This document shows positions 47,255 to 58,980 of a stretch of DNA of 64,000 nt, piece after piece. Position numbers and translations under genes: made by a program. Numbering within the stretch: position 1 is the stretch's first letter; every line of letters begins with the position of its first letter. Under the pieces are notes generated by a model that saw only the letters and a list, made by a program, of their open reading frames with translations, had not been told where the DNA came from and made no database searches. This DNA comes from Cardiocondyla obscurior (lineage: Eukaryota; Arthropoda; Insecta; Hymenoptera; Formicidae), in contig NC_091881.1 of NCBI RefSeq assembly GCF_019399895.1, positions 994,501 through 1,058,500 on the forward strand. Reading direction: 5' to 3'.

Positions 47255-48107
47255 GTAAGTTCTAAAATTGTAACTACGAGTAATTTTCACTGTTCAAGAA
47301 CATTACATATACGACGATTAACATATACGACGTACTTGATATTGAATTACTATTACGAGATAATACAATTATAAACTGATGGTAATATTACTTCTCATTT
47401 CAAAAAGAAATTTTTTTTCTTCATTTTAAATCCGAGCAAATTTGCGCAGTATATAATTCGACTCTACTTACACATTTATTTTTAGAAAGTGTTTTTAAAT
47501 ATTCCATCTCGCGAGCGAAACAGAGTTTCAGTTTTCATGTGCATAAATATAGGATATTTTAACTTTTTTCTCTGCAATCTGTTTGCTGTATATGTATATA
47601 TATATATATTTTTATCGCAGTTGTTTTACGCATAATTCATTATATGCCATTGAATAAAAATGTTAAACATACATGTAAAAATTCAAACTCTTGTATAAAA
47701 AGTTATAAATACATGAGACTTACCAAACAAATTCGATAAAAGTGGAATAACCGAATCAAATACCGGATGTGTGCGAGGCTTATGTATTTTTGTTATCGCA
47801 AAAGAAATTCGATTGGGATACACGCCGACCACGAACGAGTCGGAGAGATTTCGCGAAAAAATTGTATTAACAAAATCTCGGAAAGAGGGAACGTTTTCAA
47901 TCGCACGCTACGCAGTCACTTGGTCAAACTCGTCCGCCTCGTTATTTTCAGTCGTCACGAAGCTGCCTCTTTGTAATACGATTTTGCGACGCGCGGAGGC
48001 TGACGGCCAAACGAAATTGCCGCTGCGGGTTATAGTTCCGACGCGCACTCTCTCTCCATTCTCTCTTTTCTTCTCTCTTTTTTTTTTATCCCGGAATTCG
48101 CTATGAA
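47255..48107. other. Non-coding block
   Basis: AT-rich with an AT dinucleotide run near 47590-47609, then CpG-rich from 47760. TATAAATA at 47703 has no initiator downstream. The 98-111 residue frames on both strands overlap one another and have no motif. Confidence 0.5.
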
Positions 48108-48259
48108 CGCGAGATATCGCGAGCGGTAGCTCGCAATTTTCGTAGCAACGGACGCAACCGTTGCCTGAGGGATCGCGATCAGGATAGTCCTTCGCGATCG
48201 ACACTCTGTCGACGATAGGCCAACCTGATTTCGAATGTAAATCGTGCGTTCCTACGATT
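48108..48259. repeat. Chain of six short hairpins
   Basis: Stems in order: 48108-48121 (5 bp, loop GATA), 48119-48134 (GCGAGC/GCTCGC, 6 bp, loop GGTA, competing with the first by 3 bases), 48145-48164 (GCAACGG/CCGTTGC, 7 bp) and 48171-48199 (GATCGCGA/TCGCGATC, 8 bp, plus an inner AGGA/TCCT). Then come 48198-48212 (5 bp) and 48240-48259 (AATCGT/ACGATT, 6 bp). Individually each is near chance; six in 152 bases, some with tetraloop-sized loops, is unusual and resembles a structured RNA. Confidence 0.6.
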
Positions 48260-51200
48260 GAGAGAATAATCTTGCCGAAGGGACGAGCGTCAAAATTATG
48301 GGGAACGCCCGTGCTCGCGGTACTTGATAGCCGATGTCGGCAACTAGTGACTTTATTACGCCTTTTCTCAAGATAAGATGGTATGAATAAAAATAATAAA
48401 TTATATCGAACGTTCGTACATTTTTACACAATTTAATATATATTTTTTTCTTTATCAATAATTCTACAACCGTGGATCATTAATCAGATTTAAATTCTAG
48501 AGATGTTTAACAATATAATATTTGCAAAAAAAAAATTTTTAACAATTTCAAAGAACAGAATACTAATTTTATTTAAAAATGATGCTTACCACAACGTTGT
48601 CCCGTCGAAGCGAAATTTGTTTCTCAAATAATAATTATCTCGGGCCGACAACTGATTATCAAACTTAAATTAATGTAAAATGATATATTAATATTGCATA
48701 AAATAAGATCTTGTATGTTTAAAAGTTTCGCTTAAACATTCAACGTCCCTACTAGTTATGTATAAAGTAGCCGAAGGGTGTGAAGAGTGACGAGGAAGAA
48801 AGCCACGATGAGATCGCGGGAAGGCTTTCTTTGACTCCCACTTGTTGTTAAGTAGATCCTCGGCTTTGCATGAATTTTTCATCGGGTGACTCTTTAGCGC
48901 GGTAAATTGCTCTCGCGGATTCGCAGGAAGACGCATCGATGGTCGGCACGCAAGAAATTTTGCAATTACGAACGCTTCTTCCGGCGGCGCGGTAACACCG
49001 TAAAAAAGGTGCGTTCATGAATTTTCATTGTACCTCCGTGTCGGGCGTCTTAGCATACGCCTTATTTATCATGCATCGCTGTCTCGGGACTGCATTACAC
49101 GACATCGTTAGCAGTTTTGAAGGCAGAAGGTAGACTAGCTTTAATTAATTTGACAGCGTACAGAAAGGTGTTTACTATTTTTCTCATCTTGTCACGCGAG
49201 CGATATATCTTACGACGATTTCCAGAAATAATTAAAATAATGTAATTCTCAGGCTGCATTCACATTCAGACGAACCGTTCAATTTTTACAAAACGATAAT
49301 CATTAAAATTTAATAACTTACATAAAATGCATTTTTTTTTATTTTTTTGCGAAAAGGTACGTGAAATATTTTTTCTTCTCACTTACGGACTTTTGTTTTC
49401 TTTTTTAATTTAGAAATTCTTTCGTCTTAATAAAGAACGATTCTTTATTGCACAGAGGCGCTTGTAAAGCTACCATAAAATTGAAATCTTCAAGTAAAAC
49501 CGTATAGTAAGTGGAATGCGGCGTAGGTATGTAAAAAAACGCACAGGTCGTGGAGTACCGGTAGTCGTAAGATTATTTTTTCGTTTATCTTTCGTTGTCA
49601 AGCGCGTCGTATGAAACTTAAGGTTTCGCTGCACGGCGCGTCCAATGTTTAATTAATCGACTGTTCTTGATGTATTTGTCTAATGCGACGATAGCACGCG
49701 AAGAAATCGATCATTAAATAGTTACGCGAGCATGTAATGTGTCGTGCGTAAAGATTCACATGTGAACTGGATATTTACAATAAATGAAATTGCCTGATTT
49801 CCAGTTTTATTTGTCTAATATAACGACAGCGATGGTCCGAGAATCGCTATACATAATTACGCGGAATGTAACGCATGAAGATCCGTTATTCCCGCATTTG
49901 CATATCACATTTGATGTTAAATACAATGCATGCATTTATCAAACTTTGAGCTTTATTTATTCGTCGTGAAAATCACAGTAAAATAAAAAAAAAAAAAGAA
50001 AAAAGAATTATATTCGTGCTTTAACGTGAATCGCGCACGCTTGACCCGTTTTGTCCTACATTTAACATTATCGCCTGAGTCTCGAGTGTTGCCTAAAATT
50101 CCAGTGCGTTCGCTTGACAAATATTCGATAAAACCGATTGTGTCGCATTTGTGTGACGATTTTCATCGTATTGTCACGTATAACCGCGCGCATTTTATTG
50201 CACGTAGGTAGTTTTATTATACTTTCATATATACGTTTTATTACTTTGTTCGTATAACGAATATTGTTTTTTTTTTCTTTTTTTTTATTTTAACTGTTCT
50301 AATACGAAAATCGGACGTATCGGTTTGCGAGCCGCGCGATAATAGAAAAATTATTACCGCATTCGCGCGCACCGTCGTGGTTAATGTTAATATGCGAGAA
50401 TACGTCAGCACCTAACCGATAAAAAACGCACTTTTATTTATTATTAATATTTTTTTTTTTTATTTAATTTTTTGCAACGGCTTGCCAAGGCGTTTTCGTT
50501 GCCGGCCGGAAATTGATTTTCCGCGACATACACGTCGCGCACACCGGCACGTGAGAGTGCGACAGGTTTCTTTTTCTCTCTTTCTCTTCCGCAGAGGGAA
50601 AGAATATCTGGCTATCGATCGAATTTCCCCGATAATATGGCGCAATTGATCGACGTGTCGCATTGCAGCTGCGGCGAAATCCAGTTTATCTGGAGTATGT
50701 CGTTCAAGACGTAGCGATCCTGTTAGACGGCACCAATATTTATGTATCTTCGGCATATTCGATTTAAAACTTTGCCGCTGGGATAAAATCGAGCGGCACG
50801 GGCGGAATAAGAAACACATAAATTGCAAAGAGTCATCTCGGAATAAAAACGAAATAATACATTGAAAATAGAATGTTTGGTACTTCGTTCGCTCGTTTGT
50901 GCTCGAGTGAGATCTAGGGAGGGTAACCTTTCGTGTGCCTGGCGTAAAAAGAAGCGGCTGGTAACCTAGGGCATATTCAAAGCCCAGAGATAAAGGGAAC
51001 GTGCAAGGCAAACGGACCCAAGAGCGATCTTTTCGCCTCCAGCCACGAACGTGACTTCGGCGTGTCGTCCAAGTCGCGGATGTCGCGTGCTCGCGGTCGT
51101 TTGTCACGCTCGCGGTGATTTATACAATTACCTTACGCCGAGTGCTGTTTGTTAACAGCGTGTAGAGCCGCGAGTCTCGACGTCATCGTCCCGAGAAGTG

Positions 51201-51417
51201 TATGTCGCGCTGGACCGTTGCGCGTTTTGCCGGCTGACCGAATTCGCATTTAGCTGACGAAAGTCGCCGGGTGGCGACTAACGCGCGTCTCGACTTGCCA
51301 ACGTAGTAGGTGCAATTAAGCTAATGTCGCCTCCGGCCACCGAACGAACACTCGCATCTCTTTGAGAACAACCCCGTTTCGTATACACTGTATTTGCACG
51401 CGCCCGCTCGTATGCGT
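48260..51417. other. Non-coding block including the longest open frame of the window
   Basis: 48400-48700 and 49250-50280 are AT-rich. The 215-codon minus frame at 50460-51107 starts at GTG and is basic with scattered cysteines, but shows no recognisable domain. Given the number of frames tested, one frame of this length is expected by chance. T runs lie near 50268 and 50449. Confidence 0.5.
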
Positions 51418-51440
51418 TATACGTACGTACATGTGTACGT
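51418..51440. repeat. 23-base alternating purine-pyrimidine run
   Basis: TATACGTACGTACATGTGTA and on alternates without a break. Z-DNA- and cruciform-prone. Confidence 0.85.
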
Positions 51441-53320
51441 TTATCCGCGCAAATGACGGTCGATGTTGAGCCCAGTTGGCCCGGCGGTTGATATTTGATA
51501 CTAATTGAAATAATTGCGCGATCCCAATCTCTTATACGTAACGGTAAAACCGGCGTGAGGGAGGAAAGGGGGTCAGTCACGGCATATCCCATTGCGGCGC
51601 GTAATAGATATGACGCAGATAAGACTGGAACAGATGCATCTTGAACGACAAAGAGAACTCCACTTATATATTAAATAGTAATAATTTTTATGACTATATG
51701 TAGATGCCGCGGGACGGATAAATGAAGTATTTCCGTAAGATATTGGTTTGCGAGAGAAAATGAACGGAGGAATTGTTTTAGAAAAGAAAATGTATAAATA
51801 TACTATTCAAATATTTTCTGTACCGGCGATGAGAGATATCTCTCTTTTCTCATCGCGAAGAATGATGGTATAAATAACCGGCCTGTGTGCCTGTGGAGAA
51901 GACGAAGGTGTCTGTCATAAAGTCGACGACATGCCTTTAAAGGAGCGATACTCGAGCGAGCTGCCGCGAAACTTTTCTTATAAATTCCTCACCTAGCCCT
52001 AAAACAAAATAGAAGTTTCACGCGACAGGAGCGTAAAACTTTAGAGATTTCGCAATGAATACTTTATTAACGGGAGATCGAACACGTAAAAAAGTATATG
52101 ACAGCCGTAAAGCGGGTTCTGGTTACAACAACGGATAGCTTCGCCCTTCTGAATTTCATGCAAAAATCTATCGCGATACGATATGTATCAGTAAAATACG
52201 GTGGATGGAAGAAGAGGGATCGCGAAAACGTTCGCTGACGAAAAGCCTTGCACTCGTCATAACCAAATTATACGCTTCACTCACGAGCGCGTTAAATTGC
52301 AATTAGCGTCCGTTTTTCGATTCTCTTCCGCCATTTCTCTTTCGGTTTTTTTTTTTTCCTTCCTTTTTTACGCACTAGACACTGTCGATATGTCTGTAGT
52401 ATTCGGCAATATTTCTTTTTAAAGGAACAACTTTTCGCCAGCGTTTTCACACATTAAATCAAAGTTTCCACGAATGCAAAATATATTTTCCATATGAAAC
52501 GTTTAAAATTAAGTATTTTTTGTGAAAGCGCGAACAAATTTTTGCATTTGCTAAACAATATTTGTAATTTAAGGTTTATAATTTAAATTATTAAGATTTC
52601 CTGTATTTTATCATTAAATAAGACGAGATATATTTTAATTAAAGAAATGGAACATCGTTTATCAATCACAACGTTAAGCTGTAATGAAACTTTGCTGTTA
52701 ATGAAACTTTATTGGAAGTTTGATTGTTGTTTGGAAATAATCTCTTTGAAGATACCGTTCTTCTTCACATACTATATCTCAGTTCGGTCAGGCTGAACGG
52801 TTTGGAAACGTGAAAACATGGGATGTAGCTACATGGGACCGTAAGCCGCTTGAATTCAATTAAGACTTGATAAGGTAGATTACGACGAAACTCTAGAGAA
52901 TGTACCAAAAATATGTTATGTGTGTCAACATATACTTTTGAAGCTATATAATTAAAATGCAAATTACATCTCGATTATATTACACTTTTATGGATGTTAT
53001 TGTTACATATTAAAAATTATGTTATTATTAACTAATTAAGAGGACGTCGCATTGTTCGTGCGAATAATTTATCGACGGTATCATAAACACCGTAGTTCAT
53101 AAATTTTCACGGTCGGTTAAGTGCCATTAATTATGTGCCTATTTCCTTTTATGAATTTTCAAATATGCAAATTTCGTATTGGGATAACGTACCTCTCGCG
53201 TGAACGCTTTGTCATAACGTGTATTATTACATATGTATGCACTTCCGCGTATGCCACCGCATTCAGCATCAGTAATCGAATGCATCTTGCCGCAACGGCG
53301 GCGATCATCGATCGCAATCG
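51441..53320. other. Mixed non-coding block
   Basis: A nested fold-back at 51826-51856 has a 14-bp perfect palindrome (GAGAGATATCTCTC) and outer arms GCGATGAG/CTCATCGC. A TATAAATA at 51869 has no initiator. 52430-53050 is AT-rich. GCGATC-ATC-GATCGC at 53301-53315 is a short palindrome. Confidence 0.5.
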
Positions 53321-53340
53321 GAAGCGCCTCGAAGCGCCTC
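53321..53340 (+). repeat. 10-bp perfect tandem duplication
   Basis: GAAGCGCCTC occurs twice head to tail, apparently a recent slippage event. Confidence 0.9.
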
Positions 53341-54034
53341 GAGAATCTCAGATGGATTCACGTCGCGTGGATCGGGTCGTACATAACGAACCACCTCCGG
53401 TCTTGATGCATCTACTCGAGACCGATATAAAGATACCGTAGCTACGTAGGATCGCGGTTTTCTTAAGAACTTCAATTCTGTTATATAAAATGGAAACTCG
53501 GAATTTTTCGTTAAAACGGTGCATAATAAATATTCCTTTCGCGTTTTCACAATTAGAGCTTTCGCGTATAAAATTGAAATTAAAAATTTTGAGGAGCAAA
53601 AACATATTTTTATATTTGAAAGTTTCATATTTCAAGAACTGAAAGGTTGCATTTTTATTTCATGTTCTTACTTACTTCGCCGAAGCTGAATTCAAGGTTT
53701 TATTTTTGCGAAAAAGTTTAGCATGGAATTCTTATTCCCGGTGTAGGAATTAAGTTTCTCGAGATCCCTACGCTTTGCGAGGAGCCCTGAACTATCCTTG
53801 AACCGGTCTCTCTCGCATCTATCCACATCTGCGGCGAGAGCGGTCTGCGGTTTATCCCTCATTACGCGCGATTCGTTCGCGGCAGGAACGCGCTCTCATC
53901 GCTCGATTTTCTCCCGGTCGATTTCGCGGCCCTCTTCGCGGCTTCTTCATCGCGGTCCACCGTCGCAGTTATTTGCCGATTTGCAACTCGCCCCGGAGCA
54001 CGTGATAACGAGGCTCGTGGTGAGCGAGGAAATC
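53341..54034. other. Non-coding block
   Basis: AT-rich to 53740 and CpG-rich after. Overlapping 111- and 121-codon frames on opposite strands in 53798-54227 have no motif and span the palindromes below. Confidence 0.5.
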
Positions 54035-54059
54035 GTCGGCAGCACCAATCGCTGCCGAT
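54035..54059. repeat. 9-bp hairpin
   Basis: GTCGGCAGC pairs with GCTGCCGAT (one G-T at the base) around a 7-base loop, ACCAATC. It ends 25 bases before a much larger palindrome, so the two may form one structured unit. Confidence 0.75.
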
Positions 54060-54083
54060 CGCCGCGAGCTCGCACTTTGTATG

Positions 54084-54127
54084 CATCTTTACTGGCGCGA
54101 GAACTGCAGTTCTCGCCAGTACAGATG
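54084..54127. repeat. 44-bp imperfect palindrome
   Basis: The left arm, CATCTTTACTGG then CGCGAGAACTG, is matched by CAGTTCTCG then CCAGTACAGATG. About 21 bp pair with one mismatch and one 2-base bulge, with no loop (centre CTGCAG). The arms are too long to be chance. It would extrude as a cruciform; as RNA the terminal four bases would open to form a loop. No similarity to a terminal inverted repeat I know. Confidence 0.85.
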
Positions 54128-55671
54128 ATGTAAATGGATCATCGTCACGATTATGGATACGTGCGCTGGTTTTTACAACGACTTCCTCTAGGAGAAAATA
54201 CCGTCTTAGTTTTAAAACGTCTGACATTTTAAAAAGACGAGGAAAAATACATAAGTAATATCTAGTTTCAAATACATATAACGCGGTAATTTAATTATTG
54301 ATTAAGTTACAACAAAATTCAACCCGCCGTCACGGCGAACAATATTGAAGACTGTTCATATTTTATATTTTTATATTACTTTTACATTGCGATTTGATTG
54401 TTTGTGGCAACGAATAAAATTCAACGAAAATCATCGAGTGTTTTCTACATTTTTACAATTTGAAGAATTGACGATCTCGCAGATTATTGCATTATATATA
54501 ACCGCCTAATGATTCCGCGACTAGCGTGGCCGGAAAGCAATGATGAGAATCCCATTGAATGGGGTTTGGCGAGGATGGAACGGGCAGAAAGAAGTCGGCC
54601 CTTCGAAACGAATCGCCACAATTAAGCGCGCAATTATTCGCCCCCGAAGACGTCTCGAAGGCTCCCGTTAATTTAATTTGCCTCGCGGGGGACGTTGCCG
54701 GAAGAAAAACGATCGGCAAGATTGCGAATCGCGGGAGGCGACGTCGAGGGGAAAATCGCGCTTAGCTGTATTTTCCGAATGCGAATCGAAAGTTACGCGC
54801 CGTCTCCGGGCCGTTCACAATCCCGATAATGAAACCGCTCCGCGCTCAGCTCCACCGCTGTTTATTTTTCCATAGTAATTGCGCCGCCTGCTTCCTGGAC
54901 CCGACAAGACTTTTTAGATTAGGCCAAGTTGCTTTTGGGTCGTGTATGAATTACCTGAGCCATTACGTAGAAAAGGTTTTCGTGAATTTGCGGGCGAAGT
55001 CGATTCACTTAAATGGAATTAAACCCATTTACAGAATCGAAAATGGTCATTGTAAAGTAACGTCGAAAAGCACTCCCAGGTGAACATTAAAAGTTAAAAA
55101 TCGAAAAGGGATTACTTCGAATTTAGATAAACTGCGGCTATTTTTCCATGACGACATCGCATATAATAACGTAAATTCATTTATAGTCGAACAAGAAATA
55201 AGTTCTCGACGTTTTAAGTGAGCTTCTGAAAGCTATTCGATGCTTCACGGCACATATTGAATTGTTCGCAAATAAATATTTGTGATAAAGATATACCTTA
55301 GAGGAACGAGAATTGGATACTAAAAGGAAGAAGAAGAAAAATACGATTTCTCTGCGATGGTTGCAATGTGTAACTTGGAAATATATGATGCACGCGATAC
55401 GTTTAACAAAACATTGATTGAAGATGCAACCATTTCAGTTACATGCGTATTATATAATAACGAGAAAATCTCAGTCTCGCTAGGAAAGCAATTAAATCAA
55501 AGTCAAAAGTGCACGAAAGAGAGAAAAAAAAAGAGAGAGCTCGGAACAGCGAACAAAGGGCAAAAATGTGAAATAAACGTAGGCGGGAATGAGTTAATTG
55601 TACACCTGTATCTTTTGTTCCTTGCACATTCCAGCACAATGCAATCGTAATTAGACGTCGGCCTAGTAATA
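54128..55671. other. Mixed non-coding block
   Basis: Holds a 68-codon ATG frame at 54559-54765 and a 97-codon ATG frame at 55357-55650, both of balanced composition but without recognisable content (see findings). 54230-54480 and 55090-55350 are AT-rich. Confidence 0.5.
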
Positions 55672-56065
55672 CAACGCGCGGTAAACGCAGCGCGTTGGAT
55701 CATTGTGCGAGACGGCGCAACATTTGATGCCTTGTATTCAAAGACAAACTTCGCGCTCGAATACAAAGAAAAAAAAAAAAAATGATGGACCTCGCGTTTT
55801 ATCTCTCCCTTTCGCAACAAGTCTACGCGGCCGGTCTCTCAATCAACCGAGACTATTTGTTCTTCTTCGCGCACAATGATCTTCGCGCGATCCCTCCATT
55901 CGGCGATAACTAGAAGAATTGTCTGGCGATCCGCCGTTCCTCGATGTCGATCCCGAAGCATATTGGCCGCGAATGGAGCGTCGGCGGCTTTTTACCCATT
56001 GTCTCGACACCGCCTGCGTACGTGTCTATCGTCGTGAGGCATCGCGGGCGATAAATCGTCCGCGA
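55672..56065. repeat. Two CpG-rich hairpins
   Basis: 55672-55697: CAACGCGC with GCGCGTTG, 8 bp, 10-base loop. 56042-56065: TCGCGGGCGA with TCGTCCGCGA, 10 bp including one G-T, loop TAAA. The second is at the edge of chance. Overlapping frames across 55910-56215 on both strands are compositional shadows. Confidence 0.65.
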
Positions 56066-56265
56066 GCTCGTCCTGCCGCCCCTCGCGCGCGATGCCGCCG
56101 ACGAAGGGAGCGCGTGACTTTGCGCTTCCGTTCCCGCAGGTGCACGCCGCACACGTTCCGGTCGCAGCAGCCATCATTGCGGTACCGGGGACAAAGGTGT
56201 CTTAAATGTACTTAACGCACCAGGTCTACCTACTCGCCCAATCCTAGCCTTCTCACGGTAACGCC
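56066..56265. other. CpG-rich non-coding stretch
   Basis: TTCCGTTCCCGCAG/GTGCAC at about 56139 is acceptor-like with a weak donor half. Nothing else supported. Confidence 0.4.
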
Positions 56266-56284
56266 TTTTTTTTTTTTTTTTTTT
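56266..56284 (+). repeat. 19-base T run
   Basis: Uninterrupted T run leading into a pyrimidine-rich tract to about 56292. Confidence 0.9.
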
Positions 56285-58073
56285 CTTTTCTTCCGACACG
56301 CACGGAGTAAAACGCCGACGGTGCATTTTGCCGAGAGCGACGTGTGTAATACATTGAGAAAAGATGGATTTTAATTTTTTTATCTTTATTTTTATTAATT
56401 TTTTTTTTATTGTGTCATTATTGGAAAAGAAAAGCGAAACTGTTGAATTATTTGTGATATTATAACGTCACGGAGGTGAAATTTCTTCGATAGAGATTAT
56501 TTTAATTTTTTTTACTAACACGGGTTTTAATATTGCTTTGTATCAAAGGGAAATATTGATTTGCTTAAATTATTCAAGTTCGAGAATTAAGTAACAATGT
56601 CTTGATTAAAGTGATAACGATTAAAGCGAACGTTGAGTGTTATAAGATAGTCATAAGCGAGCGTTGAACGATCAAGATACGAATATTGCAGCGTGATATC
56701 TCTCGACGAGATCCATTACACGTGCTGATTGTGCATAGCCGATGCTGGCTTTTAGAGAACATTGTCGACTACTACAGGAAGCGTAGCTATCCGAATGGTA
56801 ACTGTAATAGGCAATTTAACGATAAAGCCGGTTTACACTGCTATTCCGCCAGCCAAACAAAATATAAAGCCAAAATGATAAATTACTTAAACTTTTTATT
56901 CGGCGCAACGAGCTAACGAATTATTACGAATTATTGAACGACGTGTCGTTCAGTTTTCGCATTTCGCGGAGGATGAAGAAGTCGACTTGCCCTCGTAATC
57001 ATTTCGGGAACACAAAGCACAACGTTCCGTCATTCCTGTCATCGCTATATCGCGCGGGAACACGGACGGATAACCGTGTAAACTTCAACTCGTAAGAGAA
57101 TTTACGGCCGAGAGGGCGAGAAATATTTGCTGAAGTTCCGACCATCATCATCCGCCGGTAGTATCGTCATCATCGGCCATTCCGTAGGTCCTCGGGTGCT
57201 TTCGCGACCTCACTTTAAAGGGATAACGCGTTCGGAGACTTATCTCATAATATATTTATAGTGACGTTACGATGGCTATATATTATCCCTCCATTGCCGC
57301 CACCGCTGTCCCTTCTCGCTCGGCCGATGTATTATGCATTCCGAAGGCGATGTATTCTCGCATGCGCGAACGCGCGCGTTATCCGCCTTATACATTTTTG
57401 ACCTGAATCTATCGGCTTCGCGCTATAGCTCGTCACTATACGGGCGTTAATTCTCCAAAAAACGTGTTCTTATTGATAAAAAAATGTGAATTCTTCGCAA
57501 ATTCTCGTTTCGCCGAGCGCTATATTAGCGATAGAAATTTTTTACAAACTTAAACAATTCCATTTGTAATTAATGACTATTCAGTAGTTCATAATTCACA
57601 CGATGTATGGTGCCTTGTATAATTAACAACTTTAATAAAATATACATATTGTAATATTAACCGATGAAATGTTTTTTTCTTTTTTAATATTTTTTTCACT
57701 CTCAACGTAATAAAAAAAAAATAATACGACATATGTATTTTATATTTTATAAAAGAATAAAGCAGGAAATTTTTACACGTAAAGCTTTTATACATCTACA
57801 GATACACCGGCATGCTTTTCTAGATTGACACTTTTTGCCGCTAAAGACCGGTAAAAATAATTGTAGCAACGTAAAAGCAACTTGTGTGTCCGAGGGCACG
57901 CAACAACTGGAATTTCTTTCGTTTCGCTTCTTCCTTTTTTCTCCCCCTTTTTTCCTTATGCGGGTTAAGAAGAGTTAGATTACCCTCACAGTGTGTTCCG
58001 CAGGCTAAATAACCAATTATGAATACCCAACGCTCATCTGCGGGCACAAGCCGAGCCGCGGTCTCGCGGTTGA
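56285..58073. other. Non-coding block
   Basis: AT-rich at 56350-56650 and 57480-57790, GC-richer between. An 18-bp palindrome with a 2-base centre (TGAACGAC-GT-GTCGTTCA) lies at 56935-56952. No exon supported. Confidence 0.5.
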
Positions 58074-58117
58074 CGTCGTCGAGGTTTCCTCGATCCCTGA
58101 AGAGAGCCTCGACGATG
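58074..58117. ncRNA. Second stem-loop, weakly miRNA-like
   Basis: CGTCGTCGAGG pairs with CCTCGACGATG over 11 bp (one G-T) around a 22-base loop. Two further pairs lie beyond one mismatch, and weak T-G/T-A pairs extend into the loop. The stem is shorter than a typical pre-miRNA, so it is a weaker candidate than 3640-3692. Confidence 0.15.
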
Positions 58118-58980
58118 ACGTACTCCTGGCCTATTACTCCCTCATTTGCCCCGAGTCCATAGAAACGTAATTAAATCCTCCGAGCAAGAACGCAAAGCGA
58201 ATCCGTGGGAAAGCCGAGATCGCGAGAAAAGAAAGAAAAGAGAAAAAGAAAAAAAAAAAAAAAAAGGGGAAATAGGTCGCCGAGATCCTCTTTCGCGTAC
58301 TTTTGACAAGCTTGCGTTAATCGGCACTACTAGGTCTGGCGGTCTCCTCGTCGTTTTTCAAGAAGCTAATTGGCTGAACGTTGTAATTAGCGAGCCTATC
58401 ACGAGCGAACGTGACGGAGGAGCTTGCGATCCCATTTTCGTTCTAGAGGTGTTATAAACGGTGCACCGCTTAATGATTAAGTACCAAGTGAAATAGAACA
58501 TAAGTAGAGCACGATTACAAATGAACTTATAGTTAAATAAGTAATTATACATTTAAAAAAAATTTCTGCACAAACAATTATATTTCCTTTGTCTAATATT
58601 GTCTTGTAAGTGAGTCTTTTCGGAGTATGATAAATTTCGTTCTCCTTTTCATCCCTTTTTCTCTCTCTTTCGCTCTCTTTTTCGCTCGCTCTCACGGGAA
58701 CGGTATTCCTTTTCTCATTTCCAGCTTTCTGCGTCCCATCCCTTTCTTTCTTCGAGTTACTTTTAACTTTCGAAGTTTATCTTTCCGCGCACCACTCCCA
58801 CACAGAGTCGTTTGCCTCGCGATGCAACTCGCGGCTTCGATACAAACTTTACACTTAGTGCATTATGAATACCACGATTTTGCGAACTTATTCGGTATGG
58901 CCATTTTTAAAAGGGAAAACTGCGAACCGCGTGAATCACACTAGTCTCATTCGTTTCTTCTTTTTTCTCCCCTCCCTCCC
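58118..58980. other. Non-coding block
   Basis: Contains an A run of about 18 at 58247-58265 and pyrimidine-rich sequence at 58640-58700. TCTT/GTAAGTG at 58607 is an isolated donor-like site. Frames of 72-105 residues have no motif. Confidence 0.5.

Noticed and set aside
50460..51107. 215-codon minus-strand open frame, the longest in the window
   Set aside because: It begins at GTG rather than ATG, has no recognisable domain, and one frame of this length is about what chance gives across both strands of 64 kb with CpG-rich patches.
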